A DNA stretch of 51,829 nucleotides from Tenacibaculum pelagium (GCF_014062345.1 NZ_JACGLS010000008.1:7501-59329), one strand, 5' to 3'; positions 15,736-24,069 are shown, counted from the first letter of the stretch. The notes: generated from the sequence alone by a model not told the origin. Program-made: numbers and translations.

Positions 15736-16255
15736 AATCTAAAGAGATGTTTATATGTTCAGCTATTTTTTTACGTACAATGCTTGGTATTTTTATACCA
15801 AAATCTTGAGGTTGTACAGAAAAGTTAGCTGTTAATTCAATTTTATTATTCTTTAAACAAACTAAAGCTGTAGTACTAATTTCTTTTTTAATACCACGAA
15901 CAGTTAAGGTTCCTTCTAAAGGGAATTCTTTTTCAGAAGTTAAGTTCTCTAAAGAAAATCCCTTTAATTTACCTCTAAATGTTGCTTTTGGAAACTGATC
16001 ACTATCCATATAGTTTTCATTAAAGTGTTCTTGCATTAAAGCAACATCGAATTTAAAGGCAGTAATAAATAACTGGGCAGCAATGTCTCCGGTACTACTT
16101 TTAATTATAGCAGTTGAGCTATTGTTTACAGCTTCTACAGGTTCAAATGCTTCAACTGAAGCTTTAAAATGAGTAGTTCCTGTTCTTGTAAAGTATTTTT
16201 GAGCAGCAATTGTTTGACTAATCAATATAACTGCCATGATAATTATTTTTTTCAT
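15713..16255 (-). CDS. YceI-family lipid-binding-type periplasmic protein
   Basis: 180 aa with a signal peptide (cleavage after IAAQ) and the YceI lipocalin-like fold: THFKASVEAFEPVEAVN, MQEHFNENYMDSDQFPKATF and the GTLTVRGIKKEI strand are family hallmarks. YceI proteins bind isoprenoid lipids in several structures; the ligand here is unknown. It lies 33 bp after the small cytochrome gene, the widest gap in the operon, and overlaps the next gene by 23 bp. Confidence 0.88.
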   Translation of the reverse strand: MKKIIIMAVILISQTIAAQKYFTRTGTTHFKASVEAFEPVEAVNNSSTAIIKSSTGDIAAQLFITAFKFDVALMQEHFNENYMDSDQFPKATFRGKLKGFSLENLTSEKEFPLEGTLTVRGIKKEISTTALVCLKNNKIELTANFSVQPQDFGIKIPSIVRKKIAEHINISLDYELVEKK

Positions 16256-16288
16256 GTCTATTGTTTTTAATATTTCTTACTAAAACGA

Positions 16289-16624
16289 TTATTCTAAATA
16301 ACCGTCAGCTTTCCATTTATCTACTAAAGCTCTTTTGTCGGGAGTTAATAATCCACTTTGTGGCATTGGGTTAGCAACATCATTCATTCTGTCAATTAAA
16401 GTTCCGTTCTGTGCAGAATTTTTTACTTGACTATATGTTTCTAAGATCAAGCCATTTCTAGGGTTTACTGAACTGTGACAGGTTAAACAGTTATTAAACA
16501 TTATTGGCTGAATATCTTGAGAATAGGTTACAGTTCTGTCTACAGGAGCACCAGCAAAAGGTATTTCGGCAGTTGTACAACTAGCGATTAAAGCTATAAT
16601 TGAGATATAGAATATTTTTTTCAT
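16289..16624 (-). CDS. Small monoheme cytochrome lipoprotein
   Basis: 111 aa from the ATG at 16624, chosen because it gives a proper lipoprotein signal (MKKIFYISIIALIASC); an upstream ATG at 16648 only adds residues overlapping the previous gene. One CLTCH heme motif follows the phrase YSQDIQPIMFNNC, and a C-terminal methionine region (NPMPQSG) could give the sixth ligand. This pattern is that of planctomycete-type/haem-binding cytochrome c domains. It is probably a membrane-tethered electron carrier. Confidence 0.75.
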   Translation of the reverse strand: MKKIFYISIIALIASCTTAEIPFAGAPVDRTVTYSQDIQPIMFNNCLTCHSSVNPRNGLILETYSQVKNSAQNGTLIDRMNDVANPMPQSGLLTPDKRALVDKWKADGYLE

Positions 16625-16628
16625 GTTA

Positions 16629-17783
16629 TTAATTTTGAACATCAACATTGGTTACGTTTTCAACTTTGTTTTCTAAAGGAGCTACTGTGATTCTTTTACT
16701 TATACTTAATATATCTCCTTCTGATGGAGCTCCATCATTACTTTTATCTGCAATGACAGTTAGGTAGTAATCTCCAGGATGCAAGTAGGTAAATAAGAAA
16801 CTATCTTCTTTATTTTCTAGCGTTGGAAAGTGTAATAAGGTATCATAAGCTTCAGCATTTGTTGTTAAAAAACCATCAGCATCTGTTAAAGCATCTTTTG
16901 ATAGGTATACAAATAAATTAGTGTCAGTAATTTCTGAATTACGAGTAATATTAGCAGTTAATGTTCCTAATCTTGGGTGATCTGTTATTTGATAAGGATC
17001 ACCAGATTGAGGAGCTAATTCATATACATCGTTATTAGTTTGTTGCGCTAAAAAAGTAGCTGATTTGGGAGCCGTTTCTCCAGCTGGAACATATAAATTA
17101 TCAGCATTAAATCCGTTAGCAAAATCTAAACCAGTATCTATTTCGTTTTTAGGATAATCAGTTGCTGTTGCAGCAGCTTGAGCTAATTCGATATGCATCT
17201 TTTTACCTTTAAAAGTCATATGACGTGAAGGAACTCTATTTCCTAAATTACTAGTATAAGAGTTGAAGAACAACTCGTCTTCATCAAAACGTAATTCGAA
17301 ATACATAATCGCGTCACCGCCAATAGCATCAACAAAACGATAGTATTTACCTTCAGCACCTCGATCTTCTACTTTATCTAATACAAAATAACTAGTTCTA
17401 TAAATACCACTTAATAAACCTCCATTACGAGCCATTAAGGTTCTTTTGTTTTTATAATTAGTTACAAAAAATGAAGTAAATAAATTACCAAGTGATCCAC
17501 CTTCGTGAATTCCATGAATATGTGATTTTGAGATAGCTCTATAATCCCAAGCAAACCAAGGGTAATCATCGGCAATTACTCTATTAGTACCTACCCAATT
17601 CCCTTGCATTTTTTCTAAGAAATCAAAACCATCTGTATTAATGTCAACAGGAACAACTTCTGTTGTAGGTGTAGGTTGTGGGGTTGGGGTTGTACCATCT
17701 CCTGTAATATCTCTAACGCCATCTTCACAGCTTATTAAAGAGAATGATAAAAGTAATCCTAAGATTATAACTTGTTTTTTCAT
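16629..17783 (-). CDS. Lipoprotein of unknown function
   Basis: 384 aa with a lipobox signal (LLSFSLISC, Cys19) and a short Thr/Pro linker (GTTPTPQPTPTTEV). The next about 200 residues begin with FLEKMQGNWVGTNRVIADDYPWFAWDYR, which resembles the start of a lipocalin/FABP-type barrel. The last about 110 residues (LGTLTANITRNSEITDTNLFVYLSKDA) look like an Ig-like or carbohydrate-binding beta domain. I do not recognise a named family. It ends 4 bp before the cytochrome gene and begins 13 bp after the DUF2147 gene. Confidence 0.6.
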   Translation of the reverse strand: MKKQVIILGLLLSFSLISCEDGVRDITGDGTTPTPQPTPTTEVVPVDINTDGFDFLEKMQGNWVGTNRVIADDYPWFAWDYRAISKSHIHGIHEGGSLGNLFTSFFVTNYKNKRTLMARNGGLLSGIYRTSYFVLDKVEDRGAEGKYYRFVDAIGGDAIMYFELRFDEDELFFNSYTSNLGNRVPSRHMTFKGKKMHIELAQAAATATDYPKNEIDTGLDFANGFNADNLYVPAGETAPKSATFLAQQTNNDVYELAPQSGDPYQITDHPRLGTLTANITRNSEITDTNLFVYLSKDALTDADGFLTTNAEAYDTLLHFPTLENKEDSFLFTYLHPGDYYLTVIADKSNDGAPSEGDILSISKRITVAPLENKVENVTNVDVQN

Positions 17784-17796
17784 TGTTTAGTTTTTA

Positions 17797-18177
17797 TTAT
17801 TGTTTTCTAGTCCAATTTTCTATTAAAGGTTTCTTATTTATATAACTAGTAACCTCTAGGGTGTCTTTATGTTTAACTTTAATTGTTAGCTTTTCTGAAA
17901 CTGTATTAGTCGCACCTGAAATAGCATCTACATAAACCTCATTTTTATATTTTAAGTCATGTAAAAAGATATCTTTATCAGTTTTTGTTTCGTGTAAAAC
18001 AGTAGTGTCATCATTGTAATACAAAACTTTACCAATTAGCTTTTTGCCTTGTTTCTCTATTTTATAAGTTGCTTTGTAAAAATTACTTTGAACATTCCAA
18101 GTACCAAGAACTTGTTTGTCTATTTGTGTAGAACAAGCTGTAAGTAGCACTATTAAACTTAAAAGAGTTTTTTTCAT
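17797..18177 (-). CDS. DUF2147-like lipoprotein
   Basis: 126 aa, lipobox LLTACS. The core GTWNVQSNFYKATYKIEKQGKKLIGKVLYYND matches the DUF2147 pattern of a small lipocalin-like barrel. A clear paralog, also signal-bearing, is encoded on the opposite arm at 20445 (GVWDVKTDYYQAIYEIVDYKGK, same spacing of W, Y and KI[HG]YYND). It is the first gene of the leftward operon and is preceded by an FNR-type box. Confidence 0.7.
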   Translation of the reverse strand: MKKTLLSLIVLLTACSTQIDKQVLGTWNVQSNFYKATYKIEKQGKKLIGKVLYYNDDTTVLHETKTDKDIFLHDLKYKNEVYVDAISGATNTVSEKLTIKVKHKDTLEVTSYINKKPLIENWTRKQ

Positions 18178-18231
18178 CTTTAACTAATAATATTATGCGG
18201 ACAAAATTGAGAAGACTTATGAGAAAGATTT

Positions 18232-18245
18232 TTGACCTATGTCAA
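18232..18245 (-). promoter_or_regulatory. FNR/DNR-type box, leftward DUF2147 operon
   Basis: Perfect dyad TTGAC-CTAT-GTCAA. Read on the minus strand, CAATTTTG (18209-18202) begins 29.5 bp from the centre and serves as -7 box. The dyad is 54 bp from the start codon at 18177. Confidence 0.8.
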
Positions 18246-18266
18246 AATCATAAGGAAATCATGTTT

Positions 18267-18280
18267 TTGATATAGGTCAA
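18267..18280 (+). promoter_or_regulatory. FNR/DNR-type box, rightward membrane-protein operon
   Basis: TTGAT-ATAG-GTCAA. A perfect TAnnTTTG box (TAGTTTTG, 18303-18310) begins 29.5 bp after its centre; the gene starts at 18330. The identical 14-mer recurs at 47058. The centre-to-centre distance to the 18232 box is 35 bp, so both promoters can be bound at once. Confidence 0.85.
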
Positions 18281-18329
18281 ATAGAAATAGTAAAGTGTAA
18301 GGTAGTTTTGGATTTTAAATTTATTTGAG

Positions 18330-18623
18330 ATGAAAAAATTAATGTTACGTTGGAATATTGAGAAACCATGGCAATTAATAATTATATTTTTTGTGTTTTC
18401 AATAACAGGATCTTCTTCAATAATGGTAGGAAGACCGATATTAAAATCTTTAGGAATTACATTGCAAAATTTACCTTCGGTTGTGTATTATCCTCTTTTT
18501 ATAGCTTTAAGTTTTATTTGCTATCAAGTACTTTTAGTAACCTACGGTTGGCTTTTTGGACAGTTTACTTTTTTCTGGAATATGGAAAAGAAAATGTTGA
18601 AAAGGTTTGGTATAACTGTTTAG
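18330..18623 (+). CDS. DUF6787-like small membrane protein
   Basis: 97 aa with two or three hydrophobic helices (about 17-35, 50-78). The pattern RWNIEKPWQLIIIFFVFSITGSSS and the end FFWNMEKKMLKRFG fit the DUF6787 family of Bacteroidetes. Function unknown. First gene of the rightward operon, directly behind an FNR-type box and a perfect -7 box. Confidence 0.65.
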   Translation: MKKLMLRWNIEKPWQLIIIFFVFSITGSSSIMVGRPILKSLGITLQNLPSVVYYPLFIALSFICYQVLLVTYGWLFGQFTFFWNMEKKMLKRFGITV

Positions 18624-18644
18624 ATATTCTTTATATATTTAAGA

Positions 18645-18908
18645 ATGAAAAAAAAGATAAAGTGGAGAACCATTATAGCTTTAGTATTAATGTATATAGC
18701 AATACTAATGAATTGGGAATGGGCTTGGGGAATTTTGTTTTTATTTTGGGTAATTCCTGATATTTTTTCAGGAGTCACTTATTTTATAGAACCAATTTCT
18801 AGAAAAGAAAATACAATCTTATATTGGGTAATAATTATTAGTTGGATTTTAATGGCGGTTTATTCCTTATCAACATTATTTATTAATTACAGTCAATATT
18901 ATTATTAG
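18645..18908 (+). CDS. Small membrane protein, tandem paralog 1
   Basis: 87 aa with three predicted membrane helices. It shares with the next gene the layout KW[RK]TI-[LI]ALxL, a W-x-W-[AF]-W/[FW]AFF stretch, a short polar loop ([IV]EPIS / VEEVS) and a C-terminal LYW-[IV]-[IM]-[IV]-I-x-W helix, so the two are tandem duplicates. No known family recognised. Confidence 0.6.
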   Translation: MKKKIKWRTIIALVLMYIAILMNWEWAWGILFLFWVIPDIFSGVTYFIEPISRKENTILYWVIIISWILMAVYSLSTLFINYSQYYY

Positions 18909-18909
18909 T

Positions 18910-19152
18910 ATGAAAAAGTGGAAAACTATTTTAGCATTAATCTTATTAATTCTTGCAGTAATTTTTGAATGGAATTGGTTCTGGGCATTTTTTATTCTTA
19001 TGGGATTGTTAAATGTTCTAAACAGCAAATCTATTCATTTTGTTGAAGAAGTTTCATTAGATGAATCTCCAAAATTATATTGGATAATGGTTATTATTTG
19101 GTCTCTGTTAGCATTATTTTCTATTTTAAATTACCTGAATATTTTGACCTAA
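18910..19152 (+). CDS. Small membrane protein, tandem paralog 2
   Basis: 80 aa, three hydrophobic helices, start 1 bp after the stop of its paralog. Similar pattern as the preceding protein (KWKTILALILLILAVIFEW and LYWIMVIIWSLLALFS). Its stop codon (19150-19152) lies inside the FNR-type box of the next gene. Unknown function. Confidence 0.6.
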   Translation: MKKWKTILALILLILAVIFEWNWFWAFFILMGLLNVLNSKSIHFVEEVSLDESPKLYWIMVIIWSLLALFSILNYLNILT

Positions 19153-19157
19153 ATCAA
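19144..19157 (+). promoter_or_regulatory. FNR/DNR-type box upstream of the sterol-desaturase-type gene
   Basis: TTGAC-CTAA-ATCAA, overlapping the stop codon of the upstream gene. CAATTTTG (19180-19187) begins 29.5 bp from the centre. It gives the hydroxylase and downstream oxygenase genes a promoter of their own inside the operon. Confidence 0.7.
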
Positions 19158-19203
19158 AAGATATCAGTGCAATATTTTTCAATTTTGTATAAAATTATTC
19201 AAC

Positions 19204-20196
19204 ATGAAAAATTCAACATTATTAATAAGAAGCGTATTAATTATTGCAATTTTAACTGGCTTCGCTCATTTCTTCTATTATAACTATAATATAGATGGAA
19301 GCTCGAGTGTGATTTCTTTCTTTTCCGATACATTACAGTGGGATATTGTAGAATATTGGTTTTATATATTCAACGATTTAAGTTTGGTATATATAATCGT
19401 TCCTTTCTTTGTTATAGAGCTTATCAGGTATGCTTATTTACGAAAACTAAATAAAGATTTAATTCTAGATAGTGTAGCTAATGTACTTACGTTTGGAGGT
19501 TTCTTTTTAATAGAAATAATCCTAGGTATTTTAGCAATTACCAAAGTATATTATTGGGTATATAACAATATAAGTTTACCACATTTAGATATAAATTGGA
19601 CAACAATTATAACATGTGTTTTACTGGCTGATTTTGCTTATTATTGGGAGCATAGAACTATGCATAGAATAGGAATTGGTTGGGCAACACATACTGTACA
19701 TCATAGCTCACCACATTTTAATATGTCGGTAGCATATCGTTTTGGACCTTTAGATGCTATTATGCCAATTATTTTTTCATTACCAATTGTAATGCTAGGT
19801 TTCGATCCAATATTAGTATTATTATCAGAAGTGTTTGTGCAAGTATTTCAAACTTTATTGCATACCGAAATTATTGGTAAATTATTAAAGCCAATAGAAT
19901 TCTTATTTAATACACCATCACACCATAGAGTTCACCATGGATCAAATAGACAATATTGGGATAAAAATTATGCAGGTATTTTAATTATTTGGGATAGAAT
20001 GTTAGGAACGTTTGAACCTGAAGAAGAAAAGGTCGTGTATGGAATTTCTGAACCTTTAAATAGCGTAAATCCAATTAAAGTATTCTTTCACGGAATAACA
20101 AGGCTGAATAGAAAATTAGGGCAAGTTTCTGGAGTTAAAAACAAACTTTTGGTTTTTGTAAAACCACCAGATTGGATGCCAAATGATAAATCATAA
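19204..20196 (+). CDS. Sterol desaturase / fatty acid hydroxylase superfamily membrane protein
   Basis: 330 aa integral membrane di-iron enzyme. The histidine boxes are HRTMH (about residue 150), HTVHHSSPHFN (about 161-171) and HHRVHHGSN (about 240-248), and several transmembrane helices precede them. Superfamily members use O2 and two electrons to hydroxylate or desaturate lipids. The membrane lipid substrate is unknown. A ferredoxin-type reductase and a Rieske oxygenase lie downstream in the same direction and could share electron supply. It is preceded by an FNR-type box, which is unexpected for an O2-consuming enzyme. Confidence 0.88.
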   Translation: MKNSTLLIRSVLIIAILTGFAHFFYYNYNIDGSSSVISFFSDTLQWDIVEYWFYIFNDLSLVYIIVPFFVIELIRYAYLRKLNKDLILDSVANVLTFGGFFLIEIILGILAITKVYYWVYNNISLPHLDINWTTIITCVLLADFAYYWEHRTMHRIGIGWATHTVHHSSPHFNMSVAYRFGPLDAIMPIIFSLPIVMLGFDPILVLLSEVFVQVFQTLLHTEIIGKLLKPIEFLFNTPSHHRVHHGSNRQYWDKNYAGILIIWDRMLGTFEPEEEKVVYGISEPLNSVNPIKVFFHGITRLNRKLGQVSGVKNKLLVFVKPPDWMPNDKS

Positions 20197-20209
20197 CAAT
20201 AAAATATAA

Positions 20210-20434
20210 ATGAAATTATTTTTAACATTAGTAGTATCAGTTTTAGCCTATTTTGGATTGGCGTATTACGGAATAAGTTCTTTAGTAATTTGGATAGTTT
20301 TGATTGTTCTGTGGACATTAATAGATTACTTAACCTATAATAATCCGTTTTCTTGGAAAGATTATATAATTCTTGCGATAGTTTTATCAGTAATAGAAAT
20401 GGGAGTAGAGTATAATTATTTTGGATTATTTTAA
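20210..20434 (+). CDS. Small membrane protein, unknown
   Basis: 74 aa, almost entirely hydrophobic, with two or three helices broken by YLTYNNPFSWKD. It lies 13 bp after the hydroxylase gene and 10 bp before the DUF2147-like gene, so it is part of the operon. No family recognised. Confidence 0.55.
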   Translation: MKLFLTLVVSVLAYFGLAYYGISSLVIWIVLIVLWTLIDYLTYNNPFSWKDYIILAIVLSVIEMGVEYNYFGLF

Positions 20435-20444
20435 AATTAAAAAA

Positions 20445-20837
20445 ATGAAACAATTATTATTAATAATATTTAGCCTAACAATATTCACTTCTTCTGCGCA
20501 AAACAATGATAAAATTGTAGGTGTATGGGATGTTAAAACTGATTACTATCAAGCTATTTATGAAATAGTAGATTATAAAGGGAAGTTCTTTGGTAAAATC
20601 CATTATTACAACGATGGAACATCAGAATATAAAGGAAGTAATAAAAAAGAGGATTACTTTTTAACTGATATTGAAAAGAAAGGAGAAAAATATATAAATG
20701 GAAAGATGTATTTGCCAGACGGTAGTTTTTATAAAGTTATTTTTACTTTAAAAAATGATAATACCTTAGAGGTTTTAATGACTGTTGAAGGGCAGCCTTA
20801 TAAAGAAGTTTGGAAACGAAATACAAAGTATAAATAA
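20445..20837 (+). CDS. DUF2147-family secreted protein
   Basis: 130 aa from the ATG at 20445, which gives a clean signal peptide (MKQLLLIIFSLTIFTSSAQ); a TTG-like start at 20421 would overlap the previous gene. The DUF2147 core is GVWDVKTDYYQAIYEIVDYK ... FFGKIHYYNDGT ... DGSFYKVIFTLKNDNTLEV ... GQPYKEVWKR. It is the paralog of the lipoprotein at 17797 on the other arm of the divergent cluster. Confidence 0.75.
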   Translation: MKQLLLIIFSLTIFTSSAQNNDKIVGVWDVKTDYYQAIYEIVDYKGKFFGKIHYYNDGTSEYKGSNKKEDYFLTDIEKKGEKYINGKMYLPDGSFYKVIFTLKNDNTLEVLMTVEGQPYKEVWKRNTKYK

Positions 20838-20843
20838 GAGATT

Positions 20844-22049
20844 ATGAATACAAAAAGAATGATGCATGCATTGCCAGTAGAAGCATACACCTCGCAAGAA
20901 TGGTTCGATTTAGAAATGAAAACCATTTTTAGTACAACTTGGCAATTTGCAGGTTTGGTAGAAGACGTTGCTAATGCAGGCGATTATATTTCTGTACAAG
21001 CAGGATTAAACAATATTTTTATAGTAAAAGGACGCGACAATCGTTTGAGAGCCTTTCATAATATGTGTCGCCATCGAGGAACACAACTATTACGTGCTGT
21101 TGGTAAAAACCAAAAAGCAATTACCTGTCCATATCACGATTGGACGTATAATTTAGAAGGGAAACTTATTAGTGTTCCTAAAAAAGAAGAAGAGTTTCCA
21201 AATTTATGTAATAAAGAACTACATGATTGTGGGCTAAACCTACACGAAGCTTCAGTTGATATTTTTAAAGGAATGTTGTTTGTGCATCCAGATAAAGATG
21301 CACCAAATATTATGGAGTTTTTTGGTGATGTAGAACCGTGTTTAGGACCTCACATTGTAGAAGAATTAGTAGAATATCAAGAAAAAGAAGGTGAGCCTTT
21401 TTATACAAAAGAAATCAAAGCCAACTGGAAGATTATTGTTGAAAACTATATAGATCATTACCATTTAGCACATTTACATGAAGGTACGTTAAATATGTAC
21501 GATCATGCAAAAGCCGAGTTTGGTTGGGCTGGACAGCATTATTGGTTCAATGAACCTTTAGTTCCAGAATATATGGCTGATGTAGAAAACGCATCGCCAC
21601 AACCATTAATCAAAGCAAATAAAAGTGAGGATATGCGCGTGTATGTTCCTTGGTTATTTCCAAATATAGGAATTACTGAAGGGGAGTCGGCTTGGAACAC
21701 ATTTCATGCAATTCCGTTAGCTCCAGATAGAACTTTAGTAGTTATTCGTTCTAAAATGGAAAATGCTAGCGAATGGGAATTTACGAAGCAATACACAAAA
21801 TCATCTATGAGTAAAGTGTGGCAGCATTACGGAAATAAAGGAAAATATGAAGGGGATGCTAGCGATTCAATGGCTTCAGGAGATTTTATGGAAGAAGATG
21901 TATACGCTTGTGAGCAACAACAAAAATCGTTGAGTTCGCCAATGTTTAGCGTAGGAGCAAGAGCGCAAAGAGGAGAGTATGCTGTAATGCGTTTTCAAGA
22001 AGAAGTAAAAAAATGGATGGAAAAGCATGGAGCTTTTGATAAAAAATAA
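20844..22049 (+). CDS. Rieske-type aromatic-ring-hydroxylating oxygenase, alpha subunit
   Basis: 401 aa. The Rieske [2Fe-2S] motif is CRHRGTQLL then CPYHDWTYN (C-x-H-x16-17-C-x2-H, about residues 69-90). The mononuclear iron site lies around NYIDHYHLAHLH (about 195-206) in the SRPBCC catalytic domain. No small beta subunit is present, as in the choline/carnitine monooxygenase-like group. It hydroxylates or demethylates an organic substrate with O2, needing the reductase encoded at 22950. The substrate cannot be read from sequence; choline/betaine-like or lipid substrates are both possible. Confidence 0.87.
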   Translation: MNTKRMMHALPVEAYTSQEWFDLEMKTIFSTTWQFAGLVEDVANAGDYISVQAGLNNIFIVKGRDNRLRAFHNMCRHRGTQLLRAVGKNQKAITCPYHDWTYNLEGKLISVPKKEEEFPNLCNKELHDCGLNLHEASVDIFKGMLFVHPDKDAPNIMEFFGDVEPCLGPHIVEELVEYQEKEGEPFYTKEIKANWKIIVENYIDHYHLAHLHEGTLNMYDHAKAEFGWAGQHYWFNEPLVPEYMADVENASPQPLIKANKSEDMRVYVPWLFPNIGITEGESAWNTFHAIPLAPDRTLVVIRSKMENASEWEFTKQYTKSSMSKVWQHYGNKGKYEGDASDSMASGDFMEEDVYACEQQQKSLSSPMFSVGARAQRGEYAVMRFQEEVKKWMEKHGAFDKK

Positions 22050-22092
22050 ACTTTGGTACAAAGCTTGTCTTTAATCAATAAAACAAAACAAG

Positions 22093-22950
22093 ATGAAGAA
22101 ATTATTTATACTATTATTAATTGTAAGTACAGCTTGTAATTCTGTAAAAAACAAAAAAGAAAATAATCATTTTATAACTGATGAAATGAATGAAGATAAT
22201 ATTAAAAGTAAAACTATAGTTGTACTAAAAGTAAATGCTGAAGAAGTAGATTGTTTTGGTGCTCATGGAAAGCAAAAATGTTTGCAGATTAAAGAATTAG
22301 GGGTAGATGAAGAATGGCAAAATCAGTACGAAGGAATTGAAGGGTTTACCTTTGTACCTGGTTTTGTCTATAATCTACAGGTAGAGAAAATTGTACTGAA
22401 AAATCCACCTCAAGATGTAGGAGATACTTTTTTTAAACTATTAAAAGTAATTAAGAAAGAAAAACCTATTTCAGATAAAGAATTGCAAGCTTTTGAAACA
22501 CTTACTGTAACAAAAATTGAAAATGGTAGAGATGGTTATACCGCAACTCTAAAAGACGGTAAAGGAGGTTTATATACTAGTACAATAAGTATTCCTAATT
22601 TAGAAGACAATTACGTTCGATTAGAAGTTCGAGATAAAGTAAAAGTTGCAGGTGAATATGCAGAGAGTGATCCTGTACAAATTTATGCTAAAAAAATAAA
22701 AGTAATAGAAAGAACGGCTTTAAAAAACTTACCTAAGCTTACAGTAACCAAAGTAATTGGAGAAAAAGATGGAGAAACTATTCATCTTATTGACAGTGAA
22801 AAAAAAGCTTATAATATGATTGTGAGTATTCCTAATTTGGGTAAAGATTATATTAGATTAAAAGTTGGTGATAGATTAAAAGTAGAAGGGGAGTATGTTG
22901 ATAGTTTTCCAACTCAAATTTTTGTTAAAAAAATCCACAAACTAGAGTAA
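22093..22950 (+). CDS. DUF4377 lipoprotein with two tandem C-terminal repeats
   Basis: 285 aa, lipobox IVSTAC (Cys15). Residues about 35-135 fit DUF4377 (CFGAHGKQKCLQIKELG, then W-x-N-x-Y-E-G-I-E-G-F-x-[FY]-x-P-G). Two similar units of about 70 residues follow: LTVTKIENGRDG...SIPNLEDNYVRLEVRDKVKVAGEY and LTVTKVIGEKDG...SIPNLGKDYIRLKVGDRLKVEGEY. Each has an OB-fold-like beta pattern. The gene sits between the oxygenase and its reductase and overlaps the reductase start by one base, so it is probably needed together with them; its role is unknown. Confidence 0.65.
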   Translation: MKKLFILLLIVSTACNSVKNKKENNHFITDEMNEDNIKSKTIVVLKVNAEEVDCFGAHGKQKCLQIKELGVDEEWQNQYEGIEGFTFVPGFVYNLQVEKIVLKNPPQDVGDTFFKLLKVIKKEKPISDKELQAFETLTVTKIENGRDGYTATLKDGKGGLYTSTISIPNLEDNYVRLEVRDKVKVAGEYAESDPVQIYAKKIKVIERTALKNLPKLTVTKVIGEKDGETIHLIDSEKKAYNMIVSIPNLGKDYIRLKVGDRLKVEGEYVDSFPTQIFVKKIHKLE

Positions 22951-24023
22951 TGAGTAAGTTATATTCTCTTAAAGTTTTAGAAGTAAAAAAAGAAACAAAA
23001 GATTCGACTTCTGTTGCCTTTGATGTTCCGTTTGAATTGTACGATACTTTCAAATATAAACCTGGGCAATATTTAACGTTGCAATTCAATTTAAAAGGAC
23101 AGCAAGTTCGTCGATCTTATTCTTTATGTAGTTCGCCAGTTATTGAAGAACCTTTACGAATTGGCGTAAAAAGAGTAAAAGGAGGTTTGATGTCAAATCA
23201 TATTAATGATAATTTAAAAGTTGGAGATATAGTTGAAGTTTTAGCACCAGATGGGCGTTTTTTTGCTGATGTAAAGAAAGAAAACTACAAAACGTATTAT
23301 CTATTTGCGGCAGGTAGTGGAATTACACCAATTTTATCGATATTAAAAACAGTATTATTAACTGAACAACATAGTTATGTACACATGATTTTTGGAAACA
23401 GAAGTCAAGAAACCATTATGTTTCATGAAGAATTAAAACAACTTCAAGAAGAATATAAAGATCGATTTGTTTTAGTTCAAACTTTGAGTAGACCAAAAAG
23501 TAACTGGAGCGATTTATGGAAAACTCCAAGCAAAGAATTTAGGAAGGGACGTGTAGATACTGCTTGTATAGAATGGTTTATTAATGAATATCCTCCTTAT
23601 GCTCAAAATGTTGAATATTATGTTTGTGGACCTGGAACGATGATAGATAATACAGTAAAAGCATTAGAGAATATTGATGTTCCCTTTGATAGAATTTTTA
23701 TTGAAAGCTTTGGAGGAGATGAAGCTAAAAACACTACAGAAGCTTTTGAAAATGCAAATTTAACAGCTCACTTAAATGGTGAAAAAATAGAGATTCCTAT
23801 CATAAAAGGAAAAACAATATTAAGAGCTTTAATAGATGAAGGAAAAGAACCACCGTATTCTTGTGAGGGTGGAGTTTGTTCAACTTGTTTATGCAAGGTT
23901 AATAAAGGTAAAGTTCATATGAAAAACAATTTAGCTTTAACAGATAAAGAAGTTGAAGAAGGCTATGCGTTAAGCTGTCAGAGTATTCCTTTAACTGAAG
24001 AAATAGAAATAGTTTACGAATAG
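22950..24023 (+). CDS. Ferredoxin-NAD(P)H reductase with C-terminal 2Fe-2S domain (PaaE/class IB type)
   Basis: 357 aa. FAD-binding domain (RRSYSLCSSP, about 50-59), NAD(P)-binding domain (FAAGSGITPILSI; YYVCGPGTMID) and C-terminal plant-type ferredoxin domain (CEGGVCSTCLCKV, distal cysteine in LSCQSIP). This is the order of PaaE and other class IB reductases. It most likely feeds the Rieske oxygenase and possibly the di-iron hydroxylase upstream. It is the last gene before the left end of the putative island; the 204-bp gap after it carries the mnmE-end repeat. Confidence 0.9.
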   Translation: MSKLYSLKVLEVKKETKDSTSVAFDVPFELYDTFKYKPGQYLTLQFNLKGQQVRRSYSLCSSPVIEEPLRIGVKRVKGGLMSNHINDNLKVGDIVEVLAPDGRFFADVKKENYKTYYLFAAGSGITPILSILKTVLLTEQHSYVHMIFGNRSQETIMFHEELKQLQEEYKDRFVLVQTLSRPKSNWSDLWKTPSKEFRKGRVDTACIEWFINEYPPYAQNVEYYVCGPGTMIDNTVKALENIDVPFDRIFIESFGGDEAKNTTEAFENANLTAHLNGEKIEIPIIKGKTILRALIDEGKEPPYSCEGGVCSTCLCKVNKGKVHMKNNLALTDKEVEEGYALSCQSIPLTEEIEIVYE

Positions 24024-24069
24024 TTAAGTGTTATATTCTCGTAGTTTAAAAAATAGAATTAAAATAAAA

